Source: Actinomycetota bacterium
GTDB taxonomy: Bacteria; Actinomycetota; Acidimicrobiia; Acidimicrobiales; Aldehydirespiratoraceae
Direction: 5' to 3'
Length of the DNA stretch: 64,000 nt
Assembly (NCBI GenBank): GCA_029979265.1
Contig: JAPOHW010000001.1
Location: 186,001 to 250,000, forward strand
In this document: piece after piece, positions 58,971 to 64,000 of the stretch
How positions within the stretch are numbered: the first letter of the stretch is position 1
Layout of the letters: each line of letters opens with the position of its first letter
The notes under the pieces: generated by a model
What the model was told of the DNA's origin: nothing
What the model saw: only the letters and a program-made list of their open reading frames with translations
The model's database searches: none
Position numbers and translations under genes: made by a program

Positions 58971-60983
58971 GTGGAGTATCTCGTCGAGGAACTCGCCGAT
59001 GCTGCGAGCGTCGCCGTCGACACGGTTCGCTATTACCAGCGAGAGAAATTGCTGCACGCACCCCGTCGGGAAGGTCGGCGCGTCTTCTACGACGACGGGC
59101 ATCTCGACCGCATCCGCCAGATCAAGAGCCTCGCTCAGCAGGGTTTCAGCCTCGCCCAGATCCGCGACCTGTCGACTGCCGACGCATCCGGGCTGCTCGT
59201 CGAACTTGCCGATCAAAATGCCGTCGACCCTGATCTCGACCGGCGTGAGCTCGCCCGTCGGGCCGACGTGCCCGAGTTCATCGTCGACGTCGTCGTCAGC
59301 GCCGGACTGCTCACCCCCGTCGGTGACGGCGACGAGCAACGGTTCGCCGCTGACGCAGTCGACATGCTCGTCGCTGCTCGCACGCTCGTCAGCGAGGGCG
59401 TGTCGCTCGAAGAACTCACCGCACTCGCCATGCGCCACGCAACCCACGTCGAAGACGTCGTCGACGATGCGATCGAACTGTTCAAGCGCAACAGTGACGC
59501 AAAGGGACGGGACCGCAACGAGCTGGTCGGACTCATGCACCGACTTGTGCCCGTGGCGTCTCAGCTCGTCGGCCGTCACTTCGAACGCACACTGCGTACC
59601 CGAGCGCTGGCTCGACTCGGCGACGACGGGTCGGTCGGTGGCGGTGTGGTGGTGTTTGCCCGAAAACTCGACGAGCGGGTCGATCCGGTGGCGGTCTACG
59701 GCGCTGCAGTCGATCACTACCGATCCCTGTGGGTCCGACCCGACGACGGTTTCGCCCTCGTTGCCCTCGGGGCCGCCGAGGTCATCGAACCCCACGGTGA
59801 CTCCCGCTTCTCGGCTGCGTCGGCCGCACGGGCTGCGCTCGGGGCGCGGATTCGTCGGCACGGCCCGGCCCACGCGCCGGCACCGGTACTCGTCGGGGGC
59901 TTCTCGTTCTCGTGCGGCAACCAGGCTTGCGATCCTGACTGGACCGGATTCCCCGACGCTCGCTGGATCCTGCCCGAAGTGACCGTCGTGGACCGATACG
60001 ACGGCTCGTGGTTGCTCGCCGCCACGACACTCGCAGAGGGCGACGACGAGACGGTGGCGTTGGACCTGCTCGAAGCCCGACTCGAGGAGATGGCATCGGC
60101 TCCGCCTCCTGTTGCGCCGATGGTGGGCGAGATCGTGGCCGGTGACATCGTCGACAGCGATCCCGACTACGAGCGCCTCGTCGCCGATGGCATCGCCGAG
60201 ATCCGGTCGGGGGCGCTCGACAAGGTTGTCCTGGCCCGGACGCTCGTGCGGGGTCCCATCGCTACCGCCGCTGTTCTGCGCGGGCTGGTCGACCGGTTTC
60301 CCGCGTGCGCGACGTTTGCGTTCGGTGTCGGCAACCGAGCCTTCATCGGCGCCAGCCCCGAGCGGCTCGTCACCCTTGATGGGCGTGAGGTGTCGACCGT
60401 TGCACTCGCCGGCACCATCGGCACCGGCACCGACGATGCAAGCGATGCAGCACTCGCCGCCGAGATGCTTGCATCGTCGAAGATTCGGTCCGAGCATCAA
60501 TTCGTCGTCGACGACATCACCGCCCGGTTGGCCACGCTGGGCCTCGTGGGAGAAACCCCCGACGAGCCCGAGATCATGCGGCTCGCCCGAGTGCAGCACC
60601 TGCGGACACCGATCACGGCTCGGGTCGAGCGTCGCGCCGGCGGCGTCAGCGACATGGACGTCCTGCGAGTGGCGAACGTCCTGCATCCGAGTCCGGCCGT
60701 CGGTGGCACCCCGTCGGACCCGGCAGTTGCATGGTTGCGGGAGCACGAGGACTTCGATCGTGGCTGGTACGCCGCACCGGTGGGGTGGTGCGATCTCGAC
60801 GGCAACGGCGAACTGCGGGTGGCGCTGCGGTCCGCCCTCGTCGACGAGTCGCAGGTCACCCTGTTCTCCGGCGCCGGCATCGTCGCCGACTCGGTCCCCG
60901 ACGACGAACTCGCAGAGACCTCGGTGAAGCTCCGAGCTCTGCTCGACGTGATGGAGTCGGCGACCGAAGGGAGCGACGCGTGA
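58971..60983 (+). CDS. menF: MerR-family regulator fused to isochorismate synthase (MenF)
   Basis: A 670-residue fusion. Residues 1-70 are a MerR winged helix (YLVEELADAASVAVDTVRYY, RREGRRVFYDDGHLDRI, GFSLAQI), followed by a helical effector/dimer part to about residue 220. From about residue 226 a complete isochorismate synthase follows: DKVVLAR with the general-base lysine at residue 418, GASPE at 460-464, ALAGTIGTG, RSEHQFVV, LHPSPAVGG at 571-579, RGWYAAPVGW and SGAGIV. The open frame is continuous with no stop or frameshift between the parts. The GTG at 58971 gives a standard MerR N-terminus; a TTG at 58950 is the alternative. It heads the men operon and overlaps menD by GTGA. Confidence 0.9.
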   Translation: MEYLVEELADAASVAVDTVRYYQREKLLHAPRREGRRVFYDDGHLDRIRQIKSLAQQGFSLAQIRDLSTADASGLLVELADQNAVDPDLDRRELARRADVPEFIVDVVVSAGLLTPVGDGDEQRFAADAVDMLVAARTLVSEGVSLEELTALAMRHATHVEDVVDDAIELFKRNSDAKGRDRNELVGLMHRLVPVASQLVGRHFERTLRTRALARLGDDGSVGGGVVVFARKLDERVDPVAVYGAAVDHYRSLWVRPDDGFALVALGAAEVIEPHGDSRFSAASAARAALGARIRRHGPAHAPAPVLVGGFSFSCGNQACDPDWTGFPDARWILPEVTVVDRYDGSWLLAATTLAEGDDETVALDLLEARLEEMASAPPPVAPMVGEIVAGDIVDSDPDYERLVADGIAEIRSGALDKVVLARTLVRGPIATAAVLRGLVDRFPACATFAFGVGNRAFIGASPERLVTLDGREVSTVALAGTIGTGTDDASDAALAAEMLASSKIRSEHQFVVDDITARLATLGLVGETPDEPEIMRLARVQHLRTPITARVERRAGGVSDMDVLRVANVLHPSPAVGGTPSDPAVAWLREHEDFDRGWYAAPVGWCDLDGNGELRVALRSALVDESQVTLFSGAGIVADSVPDDELAETSVKLRALLDVMESATEGSDA

Positions 60984-62653
60984 CCGATCCCGTGTACGAC
61001 CCGATCGCCGCCTTCGCCGGCACACTCGCCTCCCTCGGTGTTCGTGACGTCGTCATCTCTCCCGGATCTCGTTCGACGCCCCTGGCGGTCACGTTCCACG
61101 CCCACCCGGCCCTTCGAACCCATATCCAACTCGACGAGCGTTCGGCGGGGTTCTTCGCACTGGGGCAGGCCCGTGCGTCGGGCCGACCATCGGTGTTGAT
61201 CTGCACCTCGGGCACGGCTGCAGCCAACTACCTCCCTGCGGTGGTGGAGGCGAATCACTCGTGCGTGCCGATGATCGTCTGTAGCGCTGATCGCCCGCCC
61301 GAACTGCGCGACTGGGGCGCAGGTCAGACCATCGACCAGGTTGGAATCTACGGCACCAATGTCCGGTGGTTCGCCGACCTGCCGGTTCCCAGCGAGTGGT
61401 CGGAGTCGGCAGCCCGGCTGACAGCGATGCGGGCCCACGACGCAGCGATCGGACCACGACGCGGGCCGGTCCACCTCAACTGGCCACTCCGCAAGCCACT
61501 CGAACCGGTGGCCGAGGTGCCGATCCGGTCCTACGAGACGGCCGCCACGTCGACGACCGAGCCGGTGTCGACGCCAGCCGACGGGCTCTTCGACGGCGAC
61601 GGTGTGATCGTTCTTGGCCCCGATGCGGCGAACGGCATCGATGCCCAGTGCGAGCTTGCGCGCCTCGCAGCACAGGTCGCACGATCGAAAGGGTGGCCGC
61701 TGATCGGTGAACCCCTCTCCCAGGCCCGTTCACAAGATGCGCTCGAAGCATCGGAACACCTCCTCAAACAACCGGCCGTCGATCGCCTTCGTCCCGATGT
61801 CGTCGTTCGGGTCGGCGGAGCGACCACGACTGCGGCTCTCAATCAATGGCTCGAACGGATCTCACCCGAACGGGTGGTGCTGATCGATCCCGAGCAGCGT
61901 TGGCACGATGCGTCGTTCACCACCACCCACCATCTCACGGCGTGGCCCGCAGAGGTCACCGGGCCACCTTCCGACCCCGGGTGGCTGGCTCGCTGGCGAG
62001 CGCTCGACGCTGCGGCGTCACACGCCATCGAGCGGGTCGTGTCCGCGTCAGGTCGCACCAGCGCATCGGTCGTTCGCGATCTCTGTGGTGCGCTTCCCGC
62101 CGGCGCAGTGGTCATGACTTCGAACTCGATGCCGCCCCGCGATCTCGACTCCTACGTCAGGCCCGACACGCCACTCGTCTTCGTCGGCAACCGCGGTGCT
62201 GCCGGGATCGACGGGATCACGTCGACCGCGCTCGGGGTGGCGACCCAGGTCGACACGCCGGTCGTCGTCTTCACCGGCGACCTTGCCCTGTTGCACGACA
62301 TCGGCGGTCTGCTCGGGGTCGCCCGGAGCGGGCAACACCTCACCGTGGTGTGCATCGACAACGACGGCGGGCAGATCTTCTCGATGCTGCCGATCCACGG
62401 CCGGATCGGGGACGACGCATACGACACGATCTTCCGTACCCCGCACGGGGTCGACCTCGGTCACCTCGACGGGATGGCTGGGATCGACGCCACCGTCCTC
62501 GATCCCGGCGACGATCTGGGCCGGGCAGTGCAGGTCGCCGTGGCGAAGACCGATCCGGGTGTCGATCTCCTGATCGTGCGGATCGATCCCGAGCGCGACA
62601 TGGCGGCCCGCACCGCCGTGCGCAGCGCAGTGGGCGAATCGATCGCACCATGA
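60980..62653 (+). CDS. menD: SEPHCHC synthase MenD
   Basis: A 557-residue thiamin-diphosphate enzyme that joins isochorismate and 2-oxoglutarate to give SEPHCHC, the first committed step of menaquinone synthesis. SPGSRSTPLAV near residue 27 and LDERSAGFFALG with the catalytic glutamate near residue 50 are diagnostic, as are NRGAAGIDGITSTALG and NDGGQIFSMLP, which hold the metal and diphosphate. The GTG start overlaps the menF stop and the stop overlaps menH (ATGA). Length is normal. Confidence 0.93.
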   Translation: MTDPVYDPIAAFAGTLASLGVRDVVISPGSRSTPLAVTFHAHPALRTHIQLDERSAGFFALGQARASGRPSVLICTSGTAAANYLPAVVEANHSCVPMIVCSADRPPELRDWGAGQTIDQVGIYGTNVRWFADLPVPSEWSESAARLTAMRAHDAAIGPRRGPVHLNWPLRKPLEPVAEVPIRSYETAATSTTEPVSTPADGLFDGDGVIVLGPDAANGIDAQCELARLAAQVARSKGWPLIGEPLSQARSQDALEASEHLLKQPAVDRLRPDVVVRVGGATTTAALNQWLERISPERVVLIDPEQRWHDASFTTTHHLTAWPAEVTGPPSDPGWLARWRALDAAASHAIERVVSASGRTSASVVRDLCGALPAGAVVMTSNSMPPRDLDSYVRPDTPLVFVGNRGAAGIDGITSTALGVATQVDTPVVVFTGDLALLHDIGGLLGVARSGQHLTVVCIDNDGGQIFSMLPIHGRIGDDAYDTIFRTPHGVDLGHLDGMAGIDATVLDPGDDLGRAVQVAVAKTDPGVDLLIVRIDPERDMAARTAVRSAVGESIAP

Positions 62654-63387
62654 CGACAACGGTCGTGCTTCACGGGTTCACCGGTGATGCCGGAACCATG
62701 GAGCCGATCACGTCTCGCCTTCCCGGCCCGGTCGACGTCCCCGATCTTCCCGGTCATGGCCCAGGTCCCCATCCCGCCGAAGACACGGCGTACTCGATCG
62801 ACGCAATGGCCGATGCCGTGCTCGCAAGACATGGCGTGCCGTTCCACATGGTCGGGTATTCGATGGGTGGTCGGATCGCGCTCACTGCGGCGTGTCGACA
62901 TCCCGAAAAGGTCCGCTCCCTGAGCCTGATCGGGGCCTCGGCAGGACTCCTCGATCCCGACGAACGCGCAGCGCGGGCGAGGTCCGACGATGTGTTGGCC
63001 GCCCAGATCGAGCGCGATCTCGAGGGGTTCGTCGACAGCTGGATGGCGAACCCGTTGTTCGCAACGCAGGCGCGACTCGGCAGTGATGCGCTCGCTGCAG
63101 CGCGAGCCCAGCGACTCGGGAACGACCCCGTTGCGCTGGCGAGAAGCCTTCGGGCCAACTCGACGGGCCGGATGCGTCCGCTCCACCACGATCTTGCCGG
63201 CTGCACGATGCCGGTGGCGCTCATCGCAGGAGCGGACGACGAGAAATTCGTCGCGATCGCCCGAGAACTCGCCGCTGCGCTCCCATCGGCAACGATCCAT
63301 GTCGTCGAGGGTGCCGGGCACGCCGCTCACCTCGAGCAGCCCGACGCTGTGGCCGCAGTGATTCTCGCCACCCAGAGCCGGGCGTGA
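62650..63387 (+). CDS. menH: SHCHC synthase MenH (alpha/beta hydrolase)
   Basis: A 245-residue alpha/beta hydrolase that removes pyruvate from SEPHCHC to give SHCHC. The oxyanion loop is LHGFTGDAGTME, nucleophile elbow GYSMGGRIAL near residue 76, the acid is in AGADDEKFV and the histidine in GAGHAAHLEQP. Its place between menD and menC fixes the role. Starts and stops overlap both neighbours by four bases. Confidence 0.88.
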   Translation: MTTTVVLHGFTGDAGTMEPITSRLPGPVDVPDLPGHGPGPHPAEDTAYSIDAMADAVLARHGVPFHMVGYSMGGRIALTAACRHPEKVRSLSLIGASAGLLDPDERAARARSDDVLAAQIERDLEGFVDSWMANPLFATQARLGSDALAAARAQRLGNDPVALARSLRANSTGRMRPLHHDLAGCTMPVALIAGADDEKFVAIARELAAALPSATIHVVEGAGHAAHLEQPDAVAAVILATQSRA

Positions 63388-64000
63388 CCGTCGAATTGAC
63401 TCCCTACGAGCTGCGGCTCGCGTCGCCGATGGTGACGTCGTACCGGTCGATCGAGTCGCGGCACGGTGTGCTGGTTTCGATCGACGACGCCGGATCGGTC
63501 GGTTGGGGCGATGCGTGCCCGATGGAGGGCTGGTCGAGATCCTCGATCGACGACGTGGTCCACCATCTTGCTGCGGCGGCGAAGCATGTCGACCCTGACG
63601 GTGCCGGCGACGCACTCGACATGCTCGAAGGGGTTCCCGAGGCGCGAGCAGCGCTGGCCGGCGCGTTCCACGATCTCTCGGCCCGTCGGGCTCGAGTCCC
63701 CCTTGCGTCCCTCCTCGCACCCACAGCCATCGATCGGGTGCGTGTCAACGCGTCGATCGGGGCGGCAGCGACCGACCGGGCCGTGCGCGACGCGGTGCAG
63801 GCGGTCTCCGCAGGGTTCACTGCGCTGAAACTCAAAGTTGGCGCCGCCTCACCCGACGACGACGTGACGCGAGTCGGTGCAATCCGGCACGCGGTCGGCG
63901 ACGATGTCGAGATCCGTCTCGACGCCAACGGCGCCTGGGACGTCGACACTGCAATCGCCGTGCTCGACCGCCTGGCCGACACCAACGTGGCGTTCTGCGA
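63384..64000 (+). CDS. menC: o-Succinylbenzoate synthase MenC (3' end outside window)
   Basis: The first 205 codons of an enolase-superfamily enzyme that dehydrates SHCHC to o-succinylbenzoate. The frame stays open to the window end. The N-terminal capping domain contains VGWGDACPMEGWS near residue 45, then the barrel begins: FTALKLKVGA has the K-x-K catalytic pair and IRLDANGAWD the first metal-binding aspartate. The GTG start overlaps the menH stop as GTGA. Confidence 0.9.
   Translation, partial: MTVELTPYELRLASPMVTSYRSIESRHGVLVSIDDAGSVGWGDACPMEGWSRSSIDDVVHHLAAAAKHVDPDGAGDALDMLEGVPEARAALAGAFHDLSARRARVPLASLLAPTAIDRVRVNASIGAAATDRAVRDAVQAVSAGFTALKLKVGAASPDDDVTRVGAIRHAVGDDVEIRLDANGAWDVDTAIAVLDRLADTNVAFC

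Noticed and set aside
1-64000. tRNA, rRNA, CRISPR arrays, insertion sequences, attachment sites
   Set aside because: I looked in the gaps between genes and found no cloverleaf, spacer array, transposase or terminal repeats.

Overview
The window is about 64 kb of GC-rich chromosomal backbone, densely coding, with no RNA genes, insertion sequences, phage genes or CRISPR. Several genes point to Actinomycetota: F420-type oxidoreductases, DUF3039 and DUF3097 proteins, a UvrD2-like helicase with a C-terminal HRDC domain, a two-subunit helicase-nuclease, and an Rv2466c-like DsbA protein. A marine or soil Acidimicrobiia (Ilumatobacter-like) fits best, but this is inference from gene content. About twenty genes have a TANNNT -10 box only 6-9 bases before the start codon, so leaderless transcription looks common. 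No gap between genes exceeds 300 bases; the largest (38594-38809, 43055-43242, 30286-30465) hold only candidate promoters and one terminator.

Layout: 1-10 kb holds a DUF2339 tail, a serine hydrolase, an F420/deazaflavin-type oxidoreductase, a frameshifted thiolase, a dienelactone hydrolase, a pirin behind a palindromic operator, a class IV aminotransferase, an epimerase, a proline-tailed membrane protein and an acyl-CoA ligase. 10-16 kb holds an S4 RNA-binding protein, a phosphoesterase, and a run on the minus strand with guanine deaminase, a DsbA-like protein and a HAD 5'-nucleotidase. 16-21 kb is DNA repair: UvrD2-like helicase, AlkD-like protein and AlkA-like glycosylase, the last coupled to a PAP2 membrane enzyme. 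22-28 kb has small envelope or redox proteins, RarD, a hydrolase, an ABC-F protein and SurE. 28-31 kb is a two-component system followed by a secreted protein; both carry CTCAC repeats with an 11-bp period. 31-43 kb contains a transaminase/omega-amidase pair, lipid enzymes, PsuG, a P450, an esterase lipoprotein, an AAC(3)-like enzyme and a lone SF2 helicase. 43-49 kb has a third acyl-CoA ligase, two tandem fold-type II PLP enzymes and an MFS permease. 50-57 kb is an AddAB/AdnAB-like helicase-nuclease operon, then a sulfatase and DUF3097.

The window ends in a menaquinone operon, menF-menD-menH-menC, in which every junction is a 4-base start/stop overlap. Its first gene is the most unusual object here: a complete MerR-family regulator fused in frame to a complete isochorismate synthase, preceded by a 16-bp perfect palindrome and a second dyad. 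This suggests that the first committed enzyme of the pathway also controls, or is controlled as part of, its own operon's transcription.
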